A stretch of 64,000 nucleotides of DNA, taken from contig CM119264.1 in NCBI GenBank assembly GCA_051294375.1, positions 2,833,575 through 2,897,574 of the forward strand, in the 5' to 3' direction. Every line of letters starts with the position of its first letter. The first letter of the stretch is position 1. Position numbers and translations under genes: made by a program. Shown piece after piece: positions 35,601 through 47,576 of the stretch. The notes under the pieces are model-generated. The model searched no databases, was not told where the DNA came from, and saw only the letters and a list, made by a program, of their open reading frames with translations. The stretch comes from Paraspadella gotoi. Taxonomy: Eukaryota > Chaetognatha.

Positions 35601-38600
35601 TCTTCAGTGCAAGTCCTCATTAAATTTCTTAAAATATAATACCAGGTTTCGCTGGTCGAAAATCAATGTCGGCCCCAGAGTTTTTCCACATCGCAAATGC
35701 CCTGAGAACTTGGTGCTTTTGTTCCCAGGAACTAATTTTCGAATTTCTGGACAATTTAGAAAATCTGAAAGTCAACATGTTGCGTTTTTGCTGATCTTCG
35801 GATTTCCATCCTTCCGACGAGCCGATGGAAAATCTGGGAGTGGATGGAACAATCGCTATCAATTTGTAATTTAGCCATTTTAGACGCTTGCCTGTATTCC
35901 ACTCCTTGACTTATGTCTTGATTGCCACACCGCCAATGATGCATGACGGCCAAGGTTTCCGAAGTGAGTGTGCCAGTTATTCGAAGGAAGTAGCGTTTTT
36001 GAAATGTCTTTAGCGCATGGCTGTTCTTAAAAATGGAATATATAACTGTTCAAATAATTACAATTATAATCAAACGCCATCGAACTTTCTCTCCTCGTCT
36101 TCAAAGAAAAAATAGTAGAAGGTGTGATCGTCGTAGTCCTCGGTTTTGTTCTTCTGAGTCACATTTTCTCTGAGGAAGCCGTATCTTATAAGGTATTCCT
36201 TAGGAAATTGTAAAGGGTAAGATTAATAATCAATAATATACTAGTATTGCTCAAGATGGAGTGAGCTAATATGACATAAGAGTTATCGCACTGTATGGTT
36301 TCTCAACAAAATAACAAAAAATATTTGGGGAGTTTAGTGCTGAAATGATTATGATAGTAGTAATTAAAAAGCAACCTCCGCAAATAAGCAGTCTTTAGCT
36401 GTTGTTATCCTGGCAATATCTTCGGAATCGTAATAGTCGTAAGCGTATTGCGAGGACGCGTAAACAAATAAGCAGGTCACCAAAACCACGACCTTCATCT
36501 TGAATTGTGACAGTCTTCCGTAAAATCAAATTTTAAGCCATAGTCGAATGCTTAATGAATAATGCCATTTATCATTTATGAATTCTAATTGGATTAAGAA
36601 ATTTCACTCTTCTCGTAGATACTCGTCCTGCTCCCCAGCGACGCTGTCCCCCGACGCGGCGTTGAAGATCGAGGACCCGACAACCTCTTCCCGTCGTCGT
36701 CGCCTCTTGAAGCAGTCGTCCTCCCAACAGTCCGACGACACCTCCACCACCTCCTCCCTCTCCCGCGACTCTTCTTTCGAGTACAAAGACTCATCCGGTA
36801 CATAATAGCTGGAGACTGGTGAAAATATACTACCAAATGATATAATATGATAATATAAATATAATTTCATACAATTGAAACATTCTTTGAAATATTATAC
36901 CACTTCATTTATGGGGAAGCCAGGTATTCTAGGAGTGAATTAATGAGACTGTGAGAGTCTTGATTGAAAACTTGCAGAGACCTGCTCGGTCCTTATCTTG
37001 TAAGAGTGATGGAGGCCTTAAACCACTAAAGCCTGTCCAAAGTCAGGGACAAGATAGCTTATCTATTAAATGAATGGATAATTTTTATATTGGTTGTACC
37101 AATTTCATACAATATTCCAAAAATCTACGACGAAATGTTACCTTTTCTCAGGCTGCGATTTAGAGGAATTCATTAAGTACACCCTCGTCAAAAACGCGGC
37201 GGATCGACGTCGTCTCTTGCAAATCGAACAAGAACTCATCAATTTCATCCGGGATCCGAATCGCAAGGATTTGCAATTTCCCAGAATGTCCTCGTACAAC
37301 AGAATGCTCGTCCACAGAACGGTAATTGACTGTTTTTAGGTCCGCTCGCTGATTTCCCGATTTATCATTATAAAAAACCTTTCCCGGTATGTATCACTAT
37401 CAGAAAATAAAATTCTACTCTGTAGTTTTATCCTTTAACAATAACGAATCATAAATAACCTTTATCCCTTAACAAGTTATCCCCCTCCACCCCTTTCTGT
37501 TCAGTATTAATTATTTTGATTTTTTAATAAATGACTTCCTAACAAGAATGATGGCTAATATGTTATATGAAAACTTTTAACCTTGTGTCGTATAGATGCT
37601 TCCTCTATTTCCAGTGGACAACGCTCACATCCCTCCCCATTAAATTATTATGTATCAAATAAATCAGTTAAATCTATACTTATATTCATTTTAAAATTTT
37701 TGTCTAATTAATTCTAAGATAGTAAAACGAGTAATCTTGCAATTTTTCATATACATTTTACCGAAATGTATTTTTCCCCCTTCAGTCGGCTTTCTTCGGC
37801 TGCGAACACAACGTCGACAAGTCCGGACACGCCGTCGTCGTCAACAAGACTCCGCTCTCGCGAATCCCGGAAGTTCGATTCAAGGAATGGATTCCCGACG
37901 ACATCGATCTTACAGGTTCCGACCGGGAACGCTGCCGGGTTCTCCTTTAATTTTAAACCGGGACTCCTTTTGACCTAAATTTACTTACCCTTCGATTCAA
38001 AACTTTCCCAGAAGGACATCACCCGCCGCGGAAGATCCTCACCAGAGATAGCACTCAGAGCAGCTTCGAGGACGACGCGGCGGCGTCTGGCGGCGTCGCC
38101 GGTGGCGGCGGCGTCCTACGCAGCCCCGATCGATCTCTCCTCAACCAAAAGAGCAAATCCTTCGAAGAGCGGGAGGCCGAGTATGTCGAAGCAAGGAAGC
38201 GGATATTTAATCAGGTCAGATTAGAGTCTTTCGTAGTTTTTGAAGTACGGTTTATACTATTTTTTATGTCCGGAAAATTGAAATTTAATTGTACTGTAAT
38301 TGTTTATGTTATACTATATCTACAACTTCCTGATTTTTATGAACGTCACTGCGATTAGGATTCTCGAAGCTTGGATCATGTCAATTTCACTCTTCATAAG
38401 TCGCCGCACGCTCGATTTCCAAGTAGAGCGTGGGTCCGCCCATAGGAACCGTGGACCGGACGATCTTGAAGTAGCGAGCAAATTCATGTCGGTATTTCTC
38501 TTTGGGGTCGAGTTCGATCTCGGGCAGCGAACTCGCCTCCCCCAACGTGTTCGTCGACTCTGAAGGCCCCAACGCGATTTCCTTTTTTTCGGTTGGACCA

Positions 38601-41600
38601 CTGGGACCTGTTGTGGACAGTGCGAAAACAGGGCGTATAAGGAAGAGATGAATTAACCTCACCCGGCGTCAGATTTTTAAACCAACCCGAACTCTCTTCC
38701 TTTTTGTCGTCGGTTTCCTTATCTTTGGCGTCTTCGTTCAGGTTTCTGTTGACACTGTTGTTATTGTTGTAGTTAAGTCGATCAAACGGCGACCAATCTT
38801 TCAAATCCAAGTCTTTCAGATTCTTTTTGTTGGACCTTCCGTTGGTCATCGCCTCAAGACTGTCGCATCGCTGCGGTGCCAGTGTTTTCTTCTCGGCGCC
38901 GCTTTTTCTCAAAACCCGGGCCCCCTTTTCCGCGGCGCCTTTGTGACTCGCTTTCCTTGCCTTCAGGACGTCTTTGGTCTTTTTAGCTCGCCGGTCGTTG
39001 TCATTGTTGGCGTTGCGATTGTTATTGTTGCAATTTCTGGCGTTACAAAGATTATCGTTGCTAAAATTAGCGTCGAGGTCCACGACGGTAGGCGCCACTT
39101 CCTTCGCTTCGTCTCGAATTACTTCGCCGCGGGCTTTCGCCAAACGCCTCTTAATTTCGCGACGCGCGTCCGTAATTCCGAGCGTCTCTTCTTCTCCTCC
39201 TTCCCGTCCCGCGTCAATACCGAAATTCATCTCCGTCGTTAAAGGGTCCGAGCGACGCCCCTCTCTTGACTCGAACTTCCATCGCATCCCGTCTCGATCG
39301 AAGACCGATTGCGCCGTGCAGCGTCGTTGGTGAGACGAGTCGAACCAGTGGTAGGGCGATGGGTAGGACCAGCTGAAGGCGCTGCTGCAATGGTCGAACG
39401 ATCCTCTCGCGCAGCAACAAACGTCGCTAACTCTCGGTCTGATCTCCGACCCTCCGATCTCAGTCACGTTTGATCCGTATATGACGTAGGGCATTTTATT
39501 TGGGTTTTTTTGGAGGGGGGGTTTCGTGTTTACTAGGGTCTACTTGAAATAAAAATAATCGTTTTTAACGATTTTCTGTCAACTATCCGGTGATGTTTAG
39601 TTTAAAAGTATAATTTACGCCTTGAAAATATTAATGAATTTCTAAAAATAAAAATAATTTCGTTCCTAGGACTCTCTCTCCTCCGCCGAGTTGGACGCTT
39701 CGGGAATGTCGCGCGAAACCTCGCGAGTCTCGTCCTGCTGCTCCTCCAAGGAAGATCTTCTCTCCGGTTGCGGCAGCTCCGGCTCCGCAAGCTGCACCTT
39801 CGGAAGCAGCTCCACTAACGTCGGAGGTCGAAGAGCCCTGTGTCCGCAGTCGTCCACCGACTCGTCGGGATACGGAACCGACACGGCGCACTTCGCCGCA
39901 GGTGGATGAAAGGAAAAAACTACGTAGAGAAAAAGACAAACTTATGGAAACGGGGAGACATGAGTGATGAGTATGAGGCATCTTCCGACAGCTGGCCCTC
40001 AGGGCTTTGGACCTGCAGTGACCACCCTATGTCACTGGCGTGTTTAACCCGACACCATCACACTTAACCAGCGTGACCGTGAGGGGATTCAACCTGATTG
40101 AACCTGGATGTCAGGGTTGGTGAAAGAGAACTTAGCTTTCCAAGTCAATGGGACGAGCTGAGTTTCACCAAGCTAGATGGGAGGCGAATTTAGGATTCGC
40201 CACACTCTTTGTTTTGAACGAAAAATTATGTTGCTATTTATTTGATTATAAAGGGATTCTCTATACGAACCCCCCCCCCCACATTAGCCTTTTGTCTCTC
40301 CAAAAGGCGAGACACCGCGTTTCGATAAGAATCATAATTCCATTCAGAATTAAAGATTTTTTGAAACTAAAAATTGAGAACTTTGCAGTGGTGGGCGGCG
40401 GCGTGGTCGGTCGCGGAAAAGGTCGTCCCCCGATGACCAAAGCCTCCTCGTTCGGTGGAACCGTGACCCTCTTGTGTCGCGGAGATTCTTTGGACGTCTC
40501 CCCGACCGGTCCCCCGGCGAAGGGGAAGCTCGGAGGTGAGTAGCGTCTCCCACTAGAACCCTCCTCCGCCCTTCCACCCCACCCATTCCCCATTTCCACC
40601 TTCAAGGTCCATCGATCCTCTTCAAGCCGAGCGTGTTCGTCCACTCTCCGTCGCCGGAAGTGACGCCCATCACGGAGAATTCCCCAACGGAGAACGAGAA
40701 CGACGTTGTGGTGACGACGACGGCCGCTTCGGTCCAATCGGTGGAGACGAGACGTGAGCGTCGTCAGGGGGTTTGGGGGGGGGGAGTTCTTATGTCGTCG
40801 TCGTCGTTGTTGTTAATCGCTTATTTAGACTTTGTTTTTGTTCTTAATTTTTTCGTGAAAGTGAAAACGGTTCCGAATGCGGTAATTAGTTCTATAGAAC
40901 CTAGTCTAAACTCGCGTTACATTATTCAGTAAAATAATATCTTATAATTTATATCGGTTGTACCAATTTCATAGGTACATAAATATAACTAATAAATGAA
41001 TCGGAAAATGGTAGTGACTTGATAAACAAAATGAAATTGATGATATAGAGTAGAACCTGAAATTCTCAGCATCTGTCTTTTTTTCTTTTTTCAATCTGAC
41101 AGACACGACCGTGTCTCACGTTCACGTGACATCCTCGTCCGTCGCTCTAAACGGATTCCCCTGTAGACAACCTGTGATTTGGGCCGTGACCGACGTCAAC
41201 GCCGTTCCCTCGGGCTCGATTTTGATAAACCCGCAAAACGGTGAGGTTAATTCTAAGTGATAATGATGATGGGAATGATCAGGATGATACGTAATAATGA
41301 AAAAAATCCTTGATATGCTTAAAATCTACTGGTCGGTCAGTCGATAATTCCTCCTCTCAGCCAAAGTTTATTTTCGCGCGAATAGGTCAACCCTACGTGA
41401 ATACCGACGGGTCTCTCTATCGCTACGATCCCTCGAATCCTCTGCCTTTTCCCGCGATGACCACCTCGTCGTCAAACCACCATCTGTCTCTCAAGGACAC
41501 GCACAGGGGCGACTCCACGGGTAAAAATGACTAACAACAATTAACTATTAAGCGTCAAATACATTGAACTTTGTCTTTACAATAAACAAAGCAATGATGT

Positions 41601-44217
41601 GCATTGTGAAATGTTACTCTATTGCAGGTAGCACTGATTTGAGCGAAGCCATTTCCTCCGTGACTCTGACTCCTCAGTCGTCGCTGGAGAGTCAGTTGAG
41701 TTTGGACCGGAACCAACAGGGTCAACGCCAATGCTCCACTGCCGCCACGCAGACTGGGGTGAATGAATGTAGTCAAGGCCTCATCTACGTCAAGTTTTAC
41801 GCTGCTACTTTGTTTGTTTTTTTTTGTTTTTTTTTTTCGCGCCGCAGAACGGGAGCAGCGGCAGCGGTTCCGGTGGATCTTCGGTCGCCTCGCCCACCTC
41901 TTCCTCCGTCAACGTTACGGCGGTGCCCAATCAAACGCCAAACGTCAAGGCCGCCCTCTCTCTCGCCTCCCAACAGGTTTGGCGAATTTTGTTCGTTGGA
42001 CGATTTAAACGATATAACGATGTAAACCAAATTAGGGTCCTTGTATATTCATTCCGGCCGGCGCTTTAACGAATACGACGGATCAGGCGCCGCCTGACGA
42101 CTGCAAAGATGAAATCAGCGTCCAACTGAAGGAGAACGGCGGCAAAGACGAGTCTCCATCTGTCGCCGGATTCTTTCTTCCCATCTCCGCCATCGGGAAG
42201 CATTTGGCCGCCAGTTTGCAAGTGAGGATTGACTTCATTGATGCTCTCCTTTATGGGGATATGAACTCAATTTTTTGTTTACATAAACAAATATTCTACA
42301 CTCGTACACATAAAATAAATTTTTAAAGTCTCTTCATTTAAACCTGCTATGTTATTATTGGTTGTACCAATTTCATACTAATTTTTACTTTATTTATATT
42401 AGACCGAATTGGCGCACGCGGCGATGGGCAGCCAATCCGACGCAACTCAACCGTCCGCCAAATCAAACGTCGCGCCCAACGTCGCGCCCACTCTGGTCCT
42501 CAAAGGTTCCGACGGAACATATCAAGAATTACCTTCCGGACAGCAAGTGATCGCGATTCAGCCACAAATTTTAACGCAGCAGCACCCCCAGCAGCAAACG
42601 CAGCAGCCGCAACAGCAACAGTCGTTGCCCATTCAACCTCAAATCCTTCAAAATCCCTCTCAAGTTGCTCCTCCCATGGATTCGTTTCAGGAAGGCTGTC
42701 AGTCTTGCGACGCGAGCGGTCTCGCCGCTAAATCCAATCAAGCCTCCGCGCCTCCTTTGCCCCAACAGCAGGTCTACCTGCAACAGATCCCACCATCGGG
42801 CGAAGCGTTGCAGCAACAACAGGTTCCGCTGGCGGCGGCGGCCTTCTATCCTCAACAGATGACGTCGATGGCGGCGTCTTCTCTCGGCGCCCAACAATTC
42901 CAACCGCATATCATATTCACCAACGCGGGCAACGCGTTCGTAGCGATCCCGCCCGAGGCCTACGTGGCCTCGGCTGCGCTCGCCTACGATCACACCACAC
43001 TCCCCACCCTTCCCTCCTCCTCGCCGAATACTCAGCAGCAAATGACTCTCAACAAAATGTTGTCTTCGCAACAGCCGCAACCTTTGTATCAACAGCAACA
43101 GTTTTACCCTCCCTCGTCGGGTCCCTCGCTTCAGCAAGAACTCCAATGCCCACAAAATCCTTATCCCGCCGTTCCCAATCCCGCCCAAGGCTCTTCCCCT
43201 CTCTCCTCTCATCAAGCACCGGCCAATTTTTCCTCCTCTTCTTCCTCCTCCTCCTCGGCCAATCAGTATCTCCCGCAAATTCCCGTCTCTTATAATCATC
43301 AACAACCTCTTCCACAGTTCCTGCCTTCGCTCCCTTCTTTCGTTCCTCGTTTGGCCAACAACGTCGCGCGTCCCAACAAAACGGCGGATCATCTCTACGA
43401 TTCCGAATCGAAGACTTTTCAAATTCAGCCCGGATTCGCCGGCGGGCTACCCTGCGGCAACAGTGGGTCCGAAAGTGATACGCTAGTGACTTCTAAATCG
43501 CCTTCGAGCGCAACCACGCAATCCCCGTTTTCCGAACAGAACATCGCGTCCAACGGGAACAAGTTGTTTCATCCGCCCTTTCCCCATCCGGCCGGCCTGC
43601 CCCCTCGGCCCACCTCCACTCCGCCCAGTCACTTTCCCAGCAGCGTTTCGGCTTCGTCGACTTACGTGTTGGACGAGATCGTTCGACCCAATTCGCAGCC
43701 GTCGGTGTCCTCGCAGATCGGGGGTCCCAACCTCCCGGGAGGTCCCATCAATTTGAGGCAACCTCTCTCCTATCCCCCCGTAGTGTATCCCTACGGGACC
43801 CCTTCCTCGGTGGCCGGGGTTTTTCCTCCATATCAGTATCTCGCGGCCGTAGCGGCTGCGGCGGCGGCCGCGCCCTGTTCTTATCCGACGATGGATCCTG
43901 GATCCGTCTCGGTCCAACAGCAAGTGCTGCAGCAACAGATGTTTTATCAACAGCAGATGCTGCAGTATCAGTCGCAACTGGCGGATTCTCTGGCATCGCA
44001 TCACGTGATGCCGGAACCCGCGTTGCAGACTCACCCGCCGGTGAATACTCAGACCCACCCCCCGGCTTTGTACGGGGCAGCCATGGGCTGCAGCACGGAC
44101 GCCGAATCGATAGCGACGTCAGAAGTTCTTTCGTTAGAAGAATCAGTCAAATCGCCCGACTCTAGTACGGACGGACTGGTGACCACTGAAGGCCAACAAG
44201 CTTCTTTACCATTGTAG
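29639..44217 (+). CDS. enc: R3H and SUZ domain RNA-binding protein, Encore/R3HDM family
   Basis: Eighteen coding exons join in phase into 1708 codons: 29639-29747, 29861-30461, 30556-30866, 32349-32525, 32604-32790, 36619-36797, 37152-37321, 37786-37915, 38012-38214, 39670-39901, 40389-40535, 40607-40753, 41103-41240, 41386-41520, 41628-41758, 41848-41976, 42036-42221 and 42403-44217. The R3H domain (about residues 546-607) includes FPRMSSYNRMLVHRT and GCEHNVDKSG with the R..H signature. It is followed by a SUZ domain (about 626-689) with RKILTRD and KSFEEREAEYVEARKRIF. A conserved block QPVIWAVTDVNAVPSGSI lies near residue 885. The last 600 residues are Gln/Pro/Ser-rich and low-complexity. 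The family binds single-stranded nucleic acid; Drosophila Encore acts in germline mRNA regulation and cyst division, so a cytoplasmic RNA role is inferred. The introns host two minus-strand genes. The start is the ATG of the first in-frame exon; an upstream exon may be UTR. Confidence 0.85.
32971..36498 (-). CDS. MMP: Secreted matrix metalloproteinase, nested in an Encore-gene intron
   Basis: Fourteen minus-strand exons join in phase into 685 residues: 36376-36498, 36086-36198, 35911-36020, 35643-35855, 35474-35581, 35226-35406, 35119-35162, 34847-35056, 34620-34782, 34164-34316, 33757-33881, 33610-33699, 33288-33481 and 32971-33201. The protein begins with a signal peptide (MKVVVLVTCLFVYASS). 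The prodomain has YLIRYGFL and a cysteine switch read as WRCGNQD (Cys110). The catalytic domain has GILAHAFYP, LHLDDDEVWT and the zinc site HEIGHALGLNHS (residues 259-270), with a Met-turn at 277. A hemopexin-like region runs from Cys315 to Cys684. Matrixins cleave extracellular matrix. Donors of exons 9 and 10 are the least certain. The gene lies entirely within the 3.8-kb intron 32791-36618, on the opposite strand. Confidence 0.85.
37371..37645. repeat. Interspersed repeat, second copy of the 20961-21240 family
   Basis: Aligned blocks are described for 20961-21240. This copy sits in the intron between the two exons that encode the R3H domain. Confidence 0.75.
38387..39494 (-). CDS. Unrecognised 350-aa protein, nested in an Encore-gene intron
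   Basis: Two minus-strand exons, 38663-39494 and 38607-38387, are separated by a 55-base intron with clean GTGAGG and CAACAG ends. The join is in phase and gives 350 residues. The start is the ATG at 39494 (MPYVIYGSNVTEIGGSEIR). The N-terminal 90 residues are Cys/Trp/His-containing (CCCARGSFDHCSSAFSW, SPYHWFDSSHQRRC). The middle is basic and Asn-rich. The last 75 residues are ordered-looking, with PKEKYRHEFARYFKIVRSTV and GGPTLYLEIERAATYEE. There is no signal peptide or membrane segment. It occupies most of the intron 38215-39669 of the Encore-type gene, antisense to it. I do not recognise the family. Confidence 0.6.
39902..40388. other. Intron of the Encore-type gene, no further feature
   Basis: This 487-base intron contains a GC-richer stretch (about 39985-40150) without open frames or matches to the other repeats that I could see. 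Confidence 0.6.
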
Positions 44218-47200
44218 TGGTATCGCCGATTAGCAAATGGAACCATGACGAAAGTTATGATAGGTTTTATAAAACAGGTGTTTAAAAAAAAACAACATCG
44301 AATGATCTCACTTGATATTATTTATTTTTTAACAACGTTAAAGTAAATAAAAGTACGTAATAAACGTAATTATATTTACTAAATGTTTGTTGGCGAAATG
44401 AAAGGAGGATTCAATTCCTACACTTCTTAAAGTTTAATATTGCACGGTTTTAATTTAGAATCCTAAAAATAGAGCACCTGATATAAAAAAATCCTTTTTA
44501 AATAATAACAAGTCTGAATGCCTCATTGCCTATTTATTCGATGTCGTATGACGTTTAAAATAGCATTACTAATCACTAAAACACAGAACTTTTTATAATA
44601 ACAAAATCTAAGAAAAATTTCAAGAACGAAATTTAATATTCTGCTTGAAAAGGCCGTATCAAATATTTTTACCAAGTTTAGATTTAGAAAACTAAAAAAT
44701 ACCTAGCCTTGTTGTTAATAATTGCTGAAAATATTTATTTAAAAGATTTAACATAATACAAACCCGTCTACCAAATATTGTAAAATCTATTAAAAAATAA
44801 GCTGATTCCAGAAGTCAAATAATTCGCTTCCTCCATTCATGAAAAAATATCTTCACAGCTTTATTAAGCATTCGCTTTGTCTACATTTTTTTATCTCGTC
44901 TTCTTCACTTGGTTTCATGTTTAAAATTGTGAACGCGTCCGAGTTCTAAAATATATTCTACAAACCTTATTGGGTTAATGATAAAGCGTTTCCAGTCATT
45001 TGAAACTTCAAGATAAGATAAATGGTTGTTACAATTCTGAAGCGTAATATTTTCTTTTATATTTCAAAAATATAATGTTAAATGCTTTTTGAAAAATTTT
45101 TCAGTCTTTTGAGAATACATTTTAGATGAGTCTCTTTCGTCGTTAGCACTTTTCGATATTAATTTTCATCCCTAGAAACAGTGTGTCTTAGTATAATGCG
45201 TTCTGTTTGTTATTAGCCAATGAATTTAAACACGCGGCTGCCTACTCGTTTTACAGAAAAAAATATCCTGCCAAACCCTTCGTTTATTATATTCATAGCA
45301 TGTTCTACAATCTACATGGACCATCTTTAGGTATAAATTCATATTACCTTTGGAGTATTTTACCCCACTTCACGTACTCTCGAGTTACGAGAAAGCTAAC
45401 CTTTTTATATTTTATTAAACTGCCACCAAACGTTAGGTTTATAAAACAACTTTGAAGATTCTGTTTGCTTTATGAGCTATATAAAACGTTTTTTCTGTAC
45501 CTTCGATTTTACACAATCTTATCCCGCTTTGAAAAAATTACAAAATGAAAACCTAATACTTTCTATTTTCAAATTCACAGTCACTATCTGAATATTCATT
45601 GAAATATCAAAACTTATTCATAACTTTCATATGACTCGTCATCATATGAAGCCATTTTTGTTTCTGGTAATTACGATCTAAAAAAAAATTCATTATTATT
45701 ATTATTATTCATACATTACTTTTCTAAAAATTATGATGAAAATTAAATATAAATTGATTTAACTTAACATAAGCGTAAGAAGCTTAAGCTATTATTTATT
45801 TTAAATTTTTTGTTTAAATTTCTAGGTTTACATTTAAAATAATAAAACATTTGAATTGATACTCTGTTTAAAATGTTACATCCAACGAGTTGTTTTGTTT
45901 GTTACTAGTTACATCCTCTTATTTATTTGCAGTTTTCAAAGCATCGATATATGCTTTGTTTTAAAATGGTCTTAAACGCTGTGACTTCTTCAATAAAAAC
46001 AATAAATGTTTTTGCCCTTTAAGCCCTATCGATTGCTACCAATTTGATGTGGAATTATAAATGCATTTTTCCCTTATTGTTTTTAGTATCACATAACTCA
46101 TAAGGCAATGAGATTAATAATAGTTCTCTCTCAGAATTGATTTTAACTTGCTAGAACTGGGAAAAGGTTATTCCTTTGAACCTTTCCATTGTCTTGAATA
46201 TTCTTTCAGAAATATTTTTTTCCAGAAAACATGCATACATTTTTAATAAATATGTCGCAAAAGCTTACGCTTGCGACGATTTTGCGACTATGTTCCAAAT
46301 AAATGTTGTCGTCGGCGTTCCAAATTTATATATAAAATTAACTAAAAATTAAATAGATTGCTTTTTTATAAAAATGTATAATTGTATAAAGCTGAAACTT
46401 AGTTACATATTCTCATTATCTTTTACTTACACCGACTGGGGTTCGGGTTAAGGGTGATTTAGGGGTGGTCTAGGGTAGTTAGGGTTAAGAGAGTTTAGGG
46501 TTAGGGTAATTAGGTAATATTTTTTTTAATTTTTTTTTAAATATAAAAATTTTTAATAGGTTTTTCAAAAGCTGCTATAACCGCGGTCGGCGAAAATAAA
46601 ATTTAGCCATCTATAATATAGACTCTATATTATAGAGAGTGAATAAACGAGACTGTGAGAGATTGATTGAAAGCTTGCAGGGACCTGCTATGTCATTATC
46701 TTGTAAGTGATGGAGGACTTAAACCACCAAAGTCAGGGGCAAGATAGCTTATTTATTAAATGAATGGATAATTTTTATATTGTTTGTACCAATTTCATAG
46801 ATCGCCTTTTAAAAAATATGTTTGTAGCTGAAAATTTGTATCTCAACCAAACCTCAAAAAAATATAAATGCGAATAAAAAAATAAAATGAAAGTAAAAGT
46901 ATTCCCTTAACTCCTTATAAGATTTTTTAGTTACATATACATTGAGACAGCTCTTCGTAGTGCGTAATATTGTGTAGAATTATATTATTATGCTATGTCA
47001 TTATCTTGTAAGAGCGATGGAGGCCTTAAACTACCAAAGCTTGTCCAAAGTTAGGGGCAAGATAGCTTATTTAATTTAATAATTTTTATATTGGTTGTAC
47101 CAATTTCATTATGATTCTGAGCGTATTCCTAAAAAAGAGCATCGGATTGAGTGAGTCTCCTCGACTTGGAAGAGGCCGCGTCTGCCCGAACTCTCTCCAC

Positions 47201-47576
47201 CAATCAACGATCTCCATTTTTGAGGATCATTTCGAATTTTCACCTTTCCAAATTACCAATATCAACATAATTTTTTTGAATTTTCCTTTGATATTCTGTT
47301 TATTTCATTTCCAGACAACAATATTTATCAACTTTCGCCGGATTTGTTCCTTTACAAAGACTAGTCGAAACTGTTTATATTATATATATGTTCTTTAAGG
47401 TTTCTATGATAAAACTTTTTAAGCGCTGTCTTCAAAGTGATAGTTTTTATCTCGCCAGACAGGCGAATGCCCGACTTGGACGAGATATTAATATTTACAT
47501 ACTTTTCCGTGTCATATCATTGCTTATTAAACCAATCAGGTCCGAGTCCAATCACATCGCCTCGCGTTAAACTTCA
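44218..47576. other. 3-prime and intergenic AT-rich DNA before the Tudor gene
   Basis: AT-rich sequence probably containing the 3-prime UTR of the Encore-type gene in its first part and the 5-prime UTR of the Tudor gene at its end. An acceptor-like ACCAATCAG at 47532-47540 suggests a spliced leader exon. It also contains two copies of the dispersed repeat (46630-46800 and 46990-47110) and a telomere-like stretch. No further gene is seen. Confidence 0.6.
46438..46516. repeat. Degenerate telomere-like GGGTTAGGG tract
   Basis: Irregular GGGTTCGGGTTAAGGG, TAGTTAGGGTTAAGAG and TTTAGGGTTAGGG units. It is similar in style to 22553-22612 but on the other strand. Confidence 0.4.

Noticed and set aside
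32604-36797. Mutually exclusive alternative splicing of the two homologous Encore exons
   Set aside because: Exon 5 begins in phase 1 and exon 6 in phase 2, so swapping one for the other would break the frame. Serial inclusion is in frame.
42571-43422. 283-codon minus-strand open frame rich in Arg and Leu
   Set aside because: It is the antisense shadow of the Gln/Pro-rich last exon of the Encore-type gene, with no start context or splice structure of its own.
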